Shown: positions 1-12,240, numbered from the stretch's first letter. The stretch: DNA of 64,000 bases from Tipula vernalis (GCA_958295665.1 OY282558.1:330929106-330993105); one strand, 5' to 3'. A program made the numbers and translations. The notes: a model not told the origin generated them from the letters alone.

Positions 1-2850
1 ATTTATTTATCGGCTTGCGAATTGCGAGTATTTGTCCCATTGTTTAGTTTTTCATCGTTATGTAATAATTTTTGTTTACTTAAACCAATAATTAATTAAA
101 TTTTGCTTATTTATAATATTTTTGGACCCCGGGATTTAAAATTATTCAATTCCGTGTTCCGAAAACGCTCAAATCTATCTGGTATTGCGAGCCCTATCCA
201 TATCAGACTCCTACCTTTAGCATTTAATCCACTTTTCAAAATTTTATGTGGGGGAAACTTGTTCACGAGAGGCAAGATATCAAGGTCGGTAGGTAGGTTG
301 AATTTTATATCTGATTTTGAATCAATATACTATATTGATTGTCTTTACAAAACTGATAATAGGTAAAAAATTGTGTAATAATTGTATGTTGATGTAGAAA
401 TGCTGCTCATGAAAATTTTAATTTTTACTACTTATTATTAGTTTCAATCATTAGGTTGGGAAAAAAATATTGATAGATTTTTCTCATTTTTTGATTAAAT
501 TTTTCCATTATTCGGCAAGTTTCATAATTCCATTGGTGTAGAGCTTCCGTGGTTTATCGGCGAAAAACTTGGTCAAGTGGTTAGACCATCAAGGGAGTTT
601 TGCAAACCATCTACATACTATTGCATTCGATAAATCATCTTGACCGTAAACATCACAAATTTCTTCCCGTGCTTGGGCAGTGCTTTTGTATCTTTTTCAT
701 ATTTTCACACTAATATCACTTTTGACACTATTGACGAAATACAAAACTACTAATGATTGTAGACTGAAATGTCATCTTTCAAATGCGGGCAGGATGACGC
801 AATCTGTTAAGTTTTGCCCGATATATGACACCAAACACCATCTAATGACAAAAACCTCTCAATACTTGTTCCCCAACCTAATATTACATGATTAAAAAAC
901 TTTTTTATTGGTTTTAGGCTCGATTTATTTCTTTTTTATTTTTTGCTTCCATTTTCAAAAGCGTTTTTAATGGACTTGAATTGAGTCCGAAAGGTCAAGC
1001 AAAAAATAAAAAATAAAAATCGAGCCTAAAACCAATAAAAATTTTTTTTAATCATATACAATTATTGCTTCAATATTTATCTAACTAATATTACATAATT
1101 ATCTCAATTGTCATACCTTACTTAATGATGAATGGGGTCCGCACCCGGTTATCGAGTAACCTGTTACTCGGTGAATTGGTTGAATTTTCATTTATTCGAA
1201 ACCTTATCAATGTTATATCCGAAAGCACAATAGAATCTAATTTATTAACAGATGAAGTGCATAAGGCATGAACAAGCGCCCAGACTCACACCAAGTAATT
1301 TAAAAATGGATTTTAAGATTTTAGAGGAAACGAAAAAGGGGACGCGGTTAATTGCAATTGAAAACTGAAATTTTGTTGAAAATTAAATACATTCGAACCA
1401 TGAAAAATATACTCCAGTGGCACTATTCTGGTTTTCCCAGCGAATTGAGAATTGATTTAGTGTGATTTTTTAGTGTATTTTGATATTATTTTTTCCAAAG
1501 CATATTGTTGCAATTGATAATTTGTATACTTTTGATTTACAGGATTGTAAAAAAATTTGTTTAGAAAAAGTTTGTTAGAATAAGTACAACTCAAAAATTT
1601 TCTGTCGAATTAACAAAATTAATAATTACGTTTGTTGTTTGTTCTAACGAATTTAATTTAATTTATGTAACTAAAATGTATTTTTGATTTTGCTAAACGA
1701 AAACTGAAAATTTCACATAGTTTGACTTTTCCTTATCCATTTTGGGTATATGCTATTTGTTGAGTTAAAGTGAAAGACAAAAATAAAAAGGTTTTCATTA
1801 GAGATGTTCTGTTACATTTCATAGCAATTTTGTTGTTTACTTTCTCTAAAAATTTGGTTAGGATTATTTTTTCACAAAACCTCAAAAAGCACCAATCACC
1901 ACAGTATGTTTTGGAAACAATAATATCAAAACCCACTAAAACGTCACAATCCGCTCCCAAATGATCTTTAAACCACTAGCACAACAAACTTTTGCAATAT
2001 CGCATATATTTAAGAAACAAGTGGTAATATAAATCGAATATGTACGAGCTCTCACGATTGTGCTTAAAAACAAATCTTCAAAAATCTTTTGTAAAATTGA
2101 TCTCACACGTGTTATTGTTATTAATGCCTAATTTGGAGAGTGGAAGAGGTGATTAATTGACGAGTATACAATAATAAGCATCATAGGTCGTTTGACAATT
2201 GTGTATGTTTTATTTTAATTACAACTTTGATTTTAGGTAACTTCTCTTCATCTTAAGAAAAACACAAGCCGATTAAAAAGAAGAAATTTAGGATTTTGTG
2301 ACGCAAATGCAATATTTGTCATTGTTGTTATATTTATTATTAATCGAGTAACATCTCTTTATAACGAATACCAGTTTAACATTCAATTTTTTTTTCCAGT
2401 TTAACGAAATTTCACAAGGAATTTTTATTCACTAAACTTCGGAAATTTTGTTATATGGAAATGCACTATCGCTAATTCGCTAACCAAAAGAGTTATAAAT
2501 TAGAAATAAATAAAAAACCTTTACTTAAGTAAATAAAATAAATAAATAAATTTCTCCGGTTTCACTGTATTATTGTAATTTGGTTATTACTTTTCATATA
2601 AAGTTATCGTAAAATAAACTCAAGGATTTGAATGATCTCAACGCGCCAAATTATTTTTATAAAATTATTCTAATGAAAAAGGGAAAATCGCAATTTGTAA
2701 TTGGCCAGATTGAAAACAAAAACTTAATTTCATTTTTTTCGATTTTTTTTTTTTAATAATATTAACGTGTGTAAGTATTTTCTGGAATTCCTAGAGTTGA
2801 AATGCCAACAGTCAGATTTTTTTTTAATTTGAACGGGTTGGTGACATATT
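1..2850. other. Intergenic, AT-rich, no gene seen
   Basis: Short open frames here lack family motifs, codon structure or splice context and are treated as chance. The only structured piece is the inverted-arm element at 893-1062. Near 1145-1170 there is a small GAGTAACC/GGTTACTC-type palindrome of unknown meaning. Confidence 0.6.
893..1062. repeat. Small inverted-arm element resembling a Penelope terminal repeat
   Basis: Two arms of about 55 bp face each other: the left contains TTATTGGTTTTAGGCTCGAT and the right its reverse complement, followed by A/T runs. The arm closely resembles the 101-bp terminal repeat of the Penelope-like element at 18.4-23.5 kb, which carries TTATTGGTTTTGGGCTC and then GCTTTTGCTTTC. 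The spacer holds a short GGACT/AGTCC stem followed by CGAAA. It is probably a non-autonomous derivative or an inverted pair of terminal repeats; this is inference from the shared arm sequence. Confidence 0.55.
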
Positions 2851-3410
2851 CCCGAGGGACAAAATCCCGAGGGTAAAAAATCGCGAGGGTACGAAATCCC
2901 GAGGGTACATAATCCCGAGGGTATAAAATCACGACGGTACAAAATTCCGAAGAGACAAAATTCCGAGGGTACAAAATCCCGTAATCCCGAGGACCACTCC
3001 TTCTGGTGAAGGAAACTTTTAATTCAAAGTGAAATAAAAATCAAAACCGGGATTTTTATATTTGCGGAACCGGGGTTTTTAAAACAGGGGGCGGGATTTT
3101 TTTTGGGCACGATTTTAATTAAGCGGGATTTTAAAATGCGTGATATCGTCGTTACGATCACGTTCTAACCATCACTATTTTCGATGTTCGATTTTTCGTG
3201 TCTATACATTTTTAAATCAAGGGGAAATTGCACCAATTGTACAACAACTAAATTTTGGAATTTTCATAGTTTTGTATCTTAGGGATTAAGTATCCTCGGG
3301 ATTTTGTATCCTCGGGATTTTATAATCTCGGGAATTTTTTGAAATCATCGGGATGTTGTACCCTCGGGATTTTGACTCTCGAGATTTTGACTCTCGAGAT
3401 TTTGTCTCTC
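2851..3410. repeat. Foldback made of two inverted tandem arrays (16-bp unit)
   Basis: At 2851-2993 a degenerate 16-bp unit, CCCGAGGGTACAAAAT, is repeated about nine times. At 3290-3410 the reverse-complement unit (ACCCTCGGGATTTTGT) is repeated about seven times. The 296-bp spacer is not obviously repetitive. Inverted arms built from internal subrepeats are the hallmark of Foldback-type elements, but no target duplication or outer terminus was identified. Open frames crossing the arrays simply translate the repeat. Confidence 0.7.
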
Positions 3411-3592
3411 TCTCCCAATTTGAACATGTCATAAATACACCTTTTGAGATAGTTTGACCGATTTTTTAAACTAAATTTTACATACATAATTCCGTTACCG
3501 GAATGGAGTTGATAATTCATCAACATATTCATAAGTCTTTTCACACGCACCAAAATACACAAAATTGACATTACCTCAACTACTATAGTTCA

Positions 3593-3951
3593 TTAAGCCT
3601 GGTTTTCATTAAGAAACATTTACTGACAGTATTTTTTACTGAATAAAAACATAAAAATCGAAAATTTCATTGAAGTGACACAGATCATTTCTTGTTTTTA
3701 ATTTTTTTTGAAAAATTGCATTGAAAAATTGAAATATTTTTCCAGTACTGAAAAAATATACTTCGCTTCATATATTTTTCAGTAAATTTTGTCAGTGTAG
3801 TATAAAAATGTCAGTACACTATAATAATTTTCTCAGTACTGTAAAACTGAAAAGTTTTTTTTTTTCGCTCACACAGCACGCGAATATATATTTTTATCCC
3901 TTTTTGTTTATACTTGTCAGTAAATATTTCATAATGGAAATCAGGCTTTAG
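3593..3951. mobile_element. Non-autonomous inverted-repeat element, family A copy 1
   Basis: The ends are imperfect inverted repeats: the left starts TAAGCCTGGTTTTCATTA and the right is the complement of TAAAGCCTGATTTCCATTAT, continuing into TTTACTGACA. The interior is rich in CAGTACTG and TTTTCAGTAAA motifs and has no coding capacity. A second, split copy lies at 52411-52535 plus 56387-56565, a related longer element at 56573-57247, and a decayed piece near 9314-9410. The class is unknown; TA-rich flanks fit a TA or TTA target. Confidence 0.65.
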
Positions 3952-3994
3952 TTTTAAATTTTGATTGTCAAATATTTGTATCAAAATAGTACAT

Positions 3995-4131
3995 TGTGTC
4001 ATTAGGATTAAAAGTGATACTTTGTTTGACGAGCAATTATATTTGCATGCGAGGCGAAGCGCAGCGTAGCCGAGCAAAAGCAAATATTTGCGAGTCAAAC
4101 AAAGTCACTTTTAATCCGAATAACACATACT
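3995..4131. repeat. Hairpin with GC-rich loop upstream of the recombinase
   Basis: Arms of about 40 bp pair: the left contains AGGATTAAAAGTGA and TTTGTTTGACGAG, the right CGAGTCAAACAAAG and CACTTTTAATCC. The loop (about 4048-4078) is a strikingly GC-rich run of GCGAGGCGAAGCGCAGCG type in an otherwise AT-rich region. The arm motif AGGATTAAAAGTG recurs at 5738-5750, just past the recombinase gene, so the motif may mark the limits of that mobile unit. Confidence 0.6.
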
Positions 4132-4330
4132 ATTTTTTCTTCAACGAAGAAATGCTTATTATAAACTAATTATACAAGTAAGTACAAATTATGTAATTAA
4201 AATTTCAAAATTGAAAGTAATTTTGTTGAAATATTTTGTGAAACTAAGGAGATCATGACTTTTGTTTGGTTTGACTATTGTAAGTGTCAAACTGCCAAGC
4301 TATAATTATAATATTTTTCTTGCGAACAAA

Positions 4331-5570
4331 ATGTTTGAATCAGAAGATTTATCAAATTTACCTCCGGATGTGGTTCAAACAGCAAAGGAAATTGTATTAA
4401 ACCTATTGCCATCAAAATCACGTAAGATTTACGAGTGCGCATATAACCGATTTTTGAAGTGGTGTACTGAAAAAAATGTGCAATCTGGATTATATTCAGA
4501 AAGCGTTCTATTGGCATACTTTGCCAATTTGTCTACGAAGATGAAAAGTTCGACTCTTTGGGCGCAATATTCTATGGTTAAGGCCACATTAAATTATAAA
4601 AATGGCGTAAACATCGAAAAATATTCCAAATTGCGAGCATTTTTAAAAAAACAGAATGTTGGTTACACAGCAAAAAAATCGAGGGTTCTCGATAAAGCAC
4701 AAATCGACTTGTTTTTAAATTTTGCTCCCGATAAAACATATTTAATGATGAAGGTAAGCTTTAAAACTTAAAGATAATATTTATACTTATATTTTGGTAT
4801 TTTTCTAGCAGGTTGTTTTAATACTGGGAGTAGCGGGTGCATGTCGTTGCGACGAACTAGTAAATTTAAAGATAGATGACATTGAAGACGTTCAATCAGC
4901 TTTGTTGGTAAAAATTCCCAACTCCAAAACAAACAAATCGCGCCTCTTTACTGTTTTGGGAGAAAATTATTTGGGGATTTGCAGAAAGTACTTTGCTCTT
5001 CGCCCAGAAAATTTCGAGGAACGACGTCTTTTTATAAAATACCAGGGTGGAGTATGTCATCGGGTAGTAGTTGGTATTCACAAAATTAGTAGCGTTGCAA
5101 AAGAGGTGGCATTGCATTTAAATTTAAAAAATGCAAGTGAATATACCGGTCATTGCTTGCGTCGAACTTCAGCTACACTCCTTGTAGATTCTGGCGGTGA
5201 CCTCACTTGCCTTAAAAGGCATGGTGGTTGGAAATCTAATACTGTAGCTGAGGGATACTTAGAAGATTCCACAACAAATAAAACAAACACTGCTATAAAA
5301 ATATTACGGCCCGATGAACTTAGTACCAGCTACAGTACTAGTACCAGCTACAGTACTACTCATGAAAATATAACCGCTCATGATACTGTAGAAAATGAGG
5401 ATACCTTTGCTGCAGAAATATTACCCCCCGAAGATCCCAGTACCAGTTCAATTACCAATATTGTTGGCAATATGGTTACAAATGATAATAATGTTGACAA
5501 ATCCGGTTTGCTTAATTTTTATCAAAGTTGTTCAAATTGTACTTTTAACATTAATATCCAGAACAAATAA
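4331..5570 (+). CDS. Tyrosine recombinase, Crypton-like (one intron)
   Basis: Predicted exons are 4331-4753 and 4812-5570, giving 393 residues. The 58-bp intron starts GTAAGC and ends in a tandem CTAGCAG acceptor, so the exon may begin at 4809 or 4812. The start is the ATG at 4331; no earlier ATG is in frame. Residues 1-140 look like an N-terminal SAM-like/core-binding domain, with the hydrophobic pattern typical before a recombinase catalytic core. The catalytic set is readable: Arg153 in GACRCDEL, His255-x-x-Arg258 in GHCLRRTSAT, His278 and Trp281 in HGGWKS, and the nucleophile Tyr290 in EGYLED. The last 100 residues are Ser/Thr-rich and of low complexity. This arrangement matches Crypton DNA transposons of animals, which encode a tyrosine recombinase and no reverse transcriptase. 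A domesticated gene is the alternative. The frame is intact apart from the spliced intron. Confidence 0.75.
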
Positions 5571-6764
5571 TTTTTTTAAATGAGTATGTAAATTGAGTTT
5601 TGTATGTTAATGAATAAAAAAAGTTTTTCCGAAATAAAAAAAATAAAAAATACTTTCATATATACATTATACATATTATTGTGTCTTCACTATAATATTT
5701 TTCTCCTATAGTATTAAAAATACCTACTTTTACACCAAGGATTAAAAGTGTAGCTTAGCAACACACACATTTTATAAAATAGTAAGAAAAAGGCCAACTT
5801 TAATACCAAAAAACAGTATTAAAACAAGAGGCTTTTAAGACGTTGGGAGAAAAATTCAATTGTATATGAAAACTTATTAAAATTCAACTTCAATTTATAC
5901 AAAAAATGAATTAGCATAAAGTCAAAACTGTCCTTTTTGTGCGATACTTCTGTGCCCTATAGTTAAGTATAAAATACCATATTATAATGTGTAGTTGATA
6001 ATTCTAACCTTCTAAAAACTAAACTTTTCATATAAAACATATTTTTTTCCTACGATAAATTTTTAAGCGAAAACGTCACTGACTATTTGAATGTCACTGT
6101 TTGAATTTCAACAAATAAGAACACACGTTTAAGAAAATCGTTTTCATTTTCTTGTAATAAATAATTTATTTAAACTAAAATTTGTGTAACAACAGCATTC
6201 TAAGCATTCTCAACAACAGCATTCTAATAAAAGTCACTAAGTCAATACACATTTTATCGATGGCCGTGAATTTGGTAAAATCGTACCAAAGCTACCACCT
6301 GGAAAAATTTCAAGTTCACAAAATATTAAGAACGTGTGAAAATTTTATGATTAGAACTGTAAACAAATTTAGTCAACTGAGATATCCTCTAATCAACTGA
6401 GATAGGCTCTAAGCAAACCGACTCAAAATTGACTCTAAAATGACATCTTCTGAAGCCTCCTAAGGGAGAGCTCAAATTAAATACAACTTTTTATGTTAAA
6501 TTAGAATCATTTTTTAGAGACAAATGGTGTGATAATATTAGAAAAACTGTCGAAACGATTTTTATTTCGATTTAGCTTCGTAAATGTGAATCAGGTTTTG
6601 TCGCGCAATTTTATTACTAATTTGCAATCAATACGTTATAAAGCCAACATAAACAGCAATTTTGTTCTTTTATCTAGTATCTAACATAACATTTGTAGTA
6701 TTCTTAAAAGTAAACAAAAAAGATGTGAAAATTATATTTAAAATTTTAAAAATAAATTATGAGT
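5571..6764. other. 3' flank of the recombinase, no gene seen
   Basis: AATAAA-type signals at about 5611-5640 could end the recombinase transcript. The motif AGGATTAAAAGTG at 5738-5750 repeats the arm motif of the upstream hairpin. No further coding sequence was recognised. Confidence 0.5.
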
Positions 6765-7460
6765 TGAAAGACCGAATGTCGTATGTCCGAATGTGTCGAA
6801 AGGCCGAATGGGTCGGAAGACTGAATGTCGTATGTCCGAATGTGTCGAAAGTCCGAATGTATAATGGCCAATTGGGTCGAAAGGCCGAAAGTGTTAATGG
6901 GTCGAAGGGCCGAACGTGTGGAACGGGCCGATTGAGTCGAAAGGCCGAATTTTCATTAAATTTCCCTTCATTTGATTGATTGAAATCAATATTTAAAACC
7001 ATTGAATTTATTTCTTAATGTGAAATGATTTAAATAAATTGAAAATACGTGCAAATAAATCCTGTGTATGTAGCATAGCATATCAATGTGATCAAATTTT
7101 GTTGGAAAAAAATTTATTTCTTTTTCTTTTTTTATTATAATTAATTAATTTTTAATTATATGACAAAAAAGAAGATTTTAATATTTAAGGGGATTTTTAT
7201 GCAAAAATTTTGATAAAAATATAAATTTTGGTTGTCATAAAAATATAAATTTTGAAAATTTTCATTCATAAAAAGATGAAAAATTAAAATCAATTTCGAC
7301 ACAATCGGCCTTTAGACATTCGGCCTTCGACCTATTCGGCCTTTCGACACATTCGGCCTTTAGACATTCGGCCTTTCGACACATCCGGCCTTTCGAAATT
7401 CGGCTTTTCGATATTCGGCCTTTCGTCATACGGCCTTTCGACATTCGGCCTTTCGACCCT
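6765..7460. repeat. Foldback made of two inverted tandem arrays (GGCCGAA unit)
   Basis: The left array (6765-6950) repeats a 15-17 bp unit close to GTCGAAAGGCCGAATG; the right array (7296-7460) repeats its reverse complement, ATTCGGCCTTTCGAC. The spacer is AT-rich and contains two segments (6950-7045 and 7236-7290) that recur, inverted, next to the single array at 25755-26105. This proves that the arrays travel with defined flanks as a dispersed element and are not a random satellite. Long open frames across it are repeat translations. Confidence 0.75.
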
Positions 7461-8929
7461 ATTCCGTATAAATAAGAATGTGTATACATATAAATAAAAA
7501 TCATAGCAATTTAACAAAAAGGGGAATTTAAATTTCTCCTCATCAAATTAAGACTACGAATATTTAAATATAATGATTAAGCCATGATCATTATTTTCTT
7601 CATTTCTCTTCATTTTGTCTCTGGCATAGTTGAACCACCTTTTAGTGATATTTAGCACATCACACAGCCTGGATGTGGGAAATGTTTTCATGGCCATTTC
7701 CGTAAATTTAAACAATATTTAATTCATCATGTTTTATGTATCATACGATTTAACCGGCAGCTTCCCATTTCTGCCAAACCATGAATATTTTGCCGCTACT
7801 TCATTAATTAGGACGGTAACTAAGCAATTCTTAATATATCGAGTGACTGATCAAAAACTTTTCCAATTATCAATAAATAGACAAATCTTACCAAATTTTT
7901 ACAGGCGCCGACATGGTTTTTTATTCGTTGTTTCAGCTCCTCAAATTGTTCTGACATGGTGCATGGAACACCAAATGATGAAACAGAATTTGAGGAGGAT
8001 GATGTGCTTTCTGATGCTTTGATCTCGCGTCAAAGAAATTTGAGTTTCTATAAAGAATATTTATTTGCGCTGATACTAATCAAAACAGGTTCATTTAATT
8101 TTGTTAATGTCTGTATTTTACTGAGTTTGCCACATCCTGTTTCTTTTTATATAATAATTTTTGTCAACTGATATTGGTTACAGTGTATGAGCATTTCCTG
8201 CATCATTGCTAATGTTATGCTTAACACAACACTCAACAATATCATTTGAAATACTTATAATTTCAAAGTTATCCAACTGGATACTAGTGTCAGATGCAGA
8301 AGAATAAGATTCACTCTCCACATTGTCCTTGTTTTCGTCTTCAAATATTAAATCGTTGTTTTGCTGTTTTGCTACTACATGTTCGGATGTTGTAGCTTTT
8401 GTATTTCCAACATTTTTATTATTGTGTTTAATACGATTTTATATTTCATAAGGATGAGCACAATACTTTTTAATAAAATGATGATCACCGTGAGGTATAA
8501 GAGAGCATCACCGTGATTGTTCATTGATCGCTATTACAGCGCTCAGTCGCACAACAGGGATAAGACACCATGATCTGTACAAACAAAAAGGAGTATCTAT
8601 ATGATCTTGCTTAACGAATATAGTCGAGTAAATTTTACGTAGCGTTTGACTTGTATGTATGCGTGCACTTGTATGAAAATTCTTATAAAAAGTGTGGTGT
8701 CAATTTTGATTCAACTTGGGTTCGTAAATTTTTTTTTTCTTTTTAATGTTGCCAATGGCTTTATTTTTGAATCTTTCTACATAATAAACTCATAAGAAGT
8801 AATTAAATATTAAGCTAAAATTATTACATATTCTAAGTCTTAACCAAAGTTAATACTTATTGTTAGTGCTCACAATTTAATTAATTTAAATTATACTTAT
8901 ATGTATAATACACAGTCGAATTAAATTTA
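7461..8929. other. Intergenic, no gene recognised
   Basis: Several frames of 60-100 codons exist but show no conserved motif. No repeat family shared with the rest of the window was recognised. Confidence 0.45.
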
Positions 8930-9275
8930 CAGGTTCACAGGTTCATCAGTCCGAGTGGATCTGTTCTTCTCAGTCGCCTAAATCGCGGCTGTTCTAGTAT
9001 CTCCCTGGCCAATTCGTTGGGATGTGCTTCTAGTTTTGAGTAATATTTTGAACTAAATTCTTTAAACGTTTCTTTAACGGTTTTAATCCCAAGGTCGTGA
9101 TGTATATTACTATTTCGAATATACCAAGGAGCATTGGTAATATTGTGAAGTATTTTCGCTTGTGTTCGTTACAGGAGTTCTCTGTTTGAAGCGCTGGTGG
9201 ATCCCCATAACTGAACATCATATGTCCATATGGGTTTGATTATCGCTTTGTATAGTAAAACTTTATTACTGAGAT
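8930..9275 (-). pseudogene. Jockey-type LINE reverse transcriptase, C-terminal end
   Basis: Read on the minus strand through one or two frame breaks, this gives the typical tail of a Jockey-clade ORF2: a YKAIIKPIWTY-like segment, LWGSTSASNRE, then TNAPWYIRNSNIHHDLG, VKETFKEFSSKYYSKLEAHP and a stop after GLMNL. It lacks the catalytic YADD region and everything upstream, so it is a 5'-truncated relic. Confidence 0.75.
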
Positions 9276-9313
9276 TTAAATAGACACGGAATCGTGCATA
9301 CAGGGTAGTGAAA

Positions 9314-9410
9314 CTAAAGGCTATTTTATGAAAATATTTTTATCAGTATGAATAAAGCGAGATAAAAATATAGATTTGCTTGAAGTGTGAGAGCAAAACA
9401 AATCTTCTTC
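9314..9410. repeat. Decayed fragment of family A element
   Basis: The run around GGCTATTTTATGAAA, GATAAAAATATA and GTGTGAGAGCAAAA follows the order of the family A element interior at 3593-3951 and 52411-52535, with considerable divergence. Confidence 0.4.
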
Positions 9411-10033
9411 AGTATTAAATCAACCCCCCAAGTTTTGATATATGTTTAATATATGATAAATTTAATAAATTATAATTATAAATAATTGAATTCAAATTTG
9501 ATGAATTCAAAACTGAATAATTAGGGTAAGTTTGTGAACGAGCAAAAAAGTAGTACAATACAATAAAAATGAAACGCACTCGGTGAATTACGAAAAATTA
9601 TGAAATTTATTGGTTATGTTAACAAAAATCTGTGAATATGTAACCATAAAACTTTGTCACTCTAATGGAATTTTTGGTTGTCTAAACCCCCCTGTCTTAG
9701 CAATCACTATTTTACTTCATCAGAGCCAACTTTGATGTATTTTTCAAAATGAGAGTTCGAAAAATGCACGTTTGCATGTGGCCATCGCTGCAGCTCTGAC
9801 TTTAAACGAAATTATTTCAGAATTTGAACTACACTGCGGTCATGGATTATGCTGCACGTGAAAAAGACTCTAGTTATTTGAATTTGTCTACAATTTGAAT
9901 TTGTCCTTCAGTTTTGAGGTTAAATTGGCAATATTATTGCAGTTGTTTTTCGACATTTGATTTTTTTTTAGAAATTTTTTAGAAACTCTTTGACAATACC
10001 ACGGTTTAACTAATTTATTTAACTGTTAGGCTT
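9411..10033. other. Intergenic, nothing recognised
   Basis: AT-rich sequence without convincing coding frames or repeats. Confidence 0.45.
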
Positions 10034-10284
10034 GCTGCATGAAATTTGTCAAGGAAATTGCAACTTAACGAAGTTAAAAATATTGGTTGTTTCTTTTTGC
10101 TTTTATGCAAATATTTAAAAAAAAAACATACAGTAGATGTCAAAAGACACATAAATATTTATTATAGAGTGGGAAAAATAAAAAAAAACGTTGTGAATTC
10201 AGTTTCATTGTCACGAGATAACATGTTTTATCTCCGTTAAGTTGCCATTTCCGTGACGAGCTCAATTGACAAATTTCTTGCAGC
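10034..10284. mobile_element. Small inverted-repeat element (MITE)
   Basis: The left end GCTGCATGAAATTTGTCA then GGAAATTGCAACTTAACG matches the complement of the right end, with a 13-bp gap in the left arm. The arms are about 37-50 bp and the whole element about 250 bp. The interior is AT-rich and non-coding. Target duplication not resolved. Confidence 0.6.
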
Positions 10285-12047
10285 GACCATGAAGTATAAG
10301 ATTTGCATTTGATTTAAATAGGAAACGAACGAATCTGATTCAATACAAATAAGAAACGTATACTTGGAAGACTCGAATACGTTCGAATCGAATTCACAAA
10401 TAGCCACCGAGGCTAAAGCGCCTGAATTGCTAGTTATAGCATTTAAGCTATGCTTAATCTGTTTAATATACTAAACAATTTTGAAGTAAAATTTTATGAA
10501 CTTACATATGTATGTATATCTAAAAATAAATTGTAGTTGACCTAATATTTTTTTTTGAACCATGTTGATTTTATTAAACGTACCGACATAACAATAATTT
10601 GCAACATAAAGATGGTTTTGTGGTGGATATTTTCAAAATTTCTGACATATTCTGAAATATTTCTAAACATATAAAACATCTTAGATTTTCATAATTTTTT
10701 TCTTCTAATTTTCTATTTTAGGCCTTAATTCTTAAAATCAAAAATATGACCTAAACGGAAAAGCAAGATTGTGATATTATAAGACAACTCGGGATACCCT
10801 CGAAATCTTAATAAAAAAAATCCCGAAAAACACAAATTTAATTGCCAGAAGACCCCATTCGATTTTGGGAGCATATAAAATTTAAGTAACTAAATCATTA
10901 TTTGAATAGCCCAAGCACAAATAATTTTGAAATAAACTTAATTTAATTTTTCTTTATGTTGGCTCTAAAAAATCTAAATTTTCTTTATGTAATTTAAAGT
11001 ACATACTTTTGCCTAATTAGAAAAACTTATTTCATTAAAAAATACGGTCCACATTTTATTTCCGATTTTACTAGACATTACAAACAAATTTCATGTTGCA
11101 CAAATAATTTTGAAACTCATTATAACGGCACATAAAAATTTCTGATATTTAAAATAAAAATTTGAATCCGACTCTCAATAAATATCGTTGTAATTATTCA
11201 ATTTCGAAAATTATTAATCTTTTGGATATTTTAAAATATCGAAATTTTAATTCTGAACTAAAATATTACAAAGTTGTGCTTAAAACCTATGTCGCTTCAA
11301 ATCAGAATTTCATGGGTTAAATCGAACTAAGGAATCGTTAATATCTAGAAGTGGTTTCAATTCCTATTATAATATTTTTTCAACAATACCGTATAATTTC
11401 TCACACCAAACAGTCAAGTCCTGCTAAATATTAGTATGTTAAAAATATCAGGTTATTCCGGATTATATCTAGCAGCGAAGCTCTCATATTTATGGCAGAG
11501 ATTCCTCCGATCTCTCTTTCTAGCAGTTTTATAAACAATGGTTGCTGCATTATTTCTATTCTAAAATCTTTCGCTAAACACGTTACGTTATAAACTAGAC
11601 TCACTGATGATGATCCTCTCGATAAAAGTAAGAAGCCAGATGGTTATACTTAGGTAAATTAAAATAGCTAAAAATTAAAATTCAAAATCTTACCTTTTAG
11701 TTGAAAAAATTTGTTAAGTTCCATAAATTATTAAGCCCACCCTCACACTATTTTGCAGTTATTTGAGTTCTGAAAACTGGTCAAATTCGAAGTTCAGGGT
11801 CGGAGCCAAGCGTAAATTTTGGTGATAAAAAAAACATTATAATTTCTTGTGATATGCTAAAGATTTACTATAAACTTATCCAGAATTAATTGCAATTAAC
11901 GTTCTCCACATGAAAAATTTCTATCAAATCCTAAAACCACTAACAATTCATATACATATGTGGACCACATTCCATCTTTTTGTGAAAACGTTCAAATGTA
12001 ATTTATGCATTTATGTATAAAAAAAAGACGATCATACTAAAGGATTT
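10285..12047. other. Intergenic, no gene seen
   Basis: About 1.8 kb of AT-rich sequence. No open frame with recognisable motifs and no strong inverted repeats. A short piece near 10800-10830 has CCCGAAAA/CTCGGGA-like words reminiscent of the array at 2851-3410 but is not an array. Confidence 0.5.
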
Positions 12048-12230
12048 TCCAATTATTGACATATTCTAACCATCATTTTTTCACATCGATTCATTTTTGA
12101 CAGAATAACGGTATCTTAGAACTAAACTGTTTTAAAATTTTATATTTTTAGCAAAGAAATACAGTTATTCTATCAAAAAATGATCATTAGACCATGTCAC
12201 TCCTATGACAAAATTATTCAGTAAGCTTTG
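12048..12230. mobile_element. Inverted-repeat element, family B copy 1 (decayed)
   Basis: The core ACGGTATCTTAGAACTAAAC, TGTTTTAAAATTTTATATTT and ACAGTTATTCTATC matches the interior of the better preserved copy at 37832-38001 in the opposite orientation. The outer arms (AACCATCATTTTTTC and its partner near 12180) are degraded. Confidence 0.6.
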
Positions 12231-12240
12231 ACATTTCATC

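Noticed and set aside
2730..2974. Two overlapping minus-strand frames of 70 codons
   Set aside because: They translate the CCCGAGGG tandem array (YPRDF/PSGF repeats) and are not proteins under selection.
6757..7517. Several frames of 60-105 codons rich in KGRM or RPNV repeats
   Set aside because: Direct translations of the GGCCGAA arrays; the same holds for 25871-26143.
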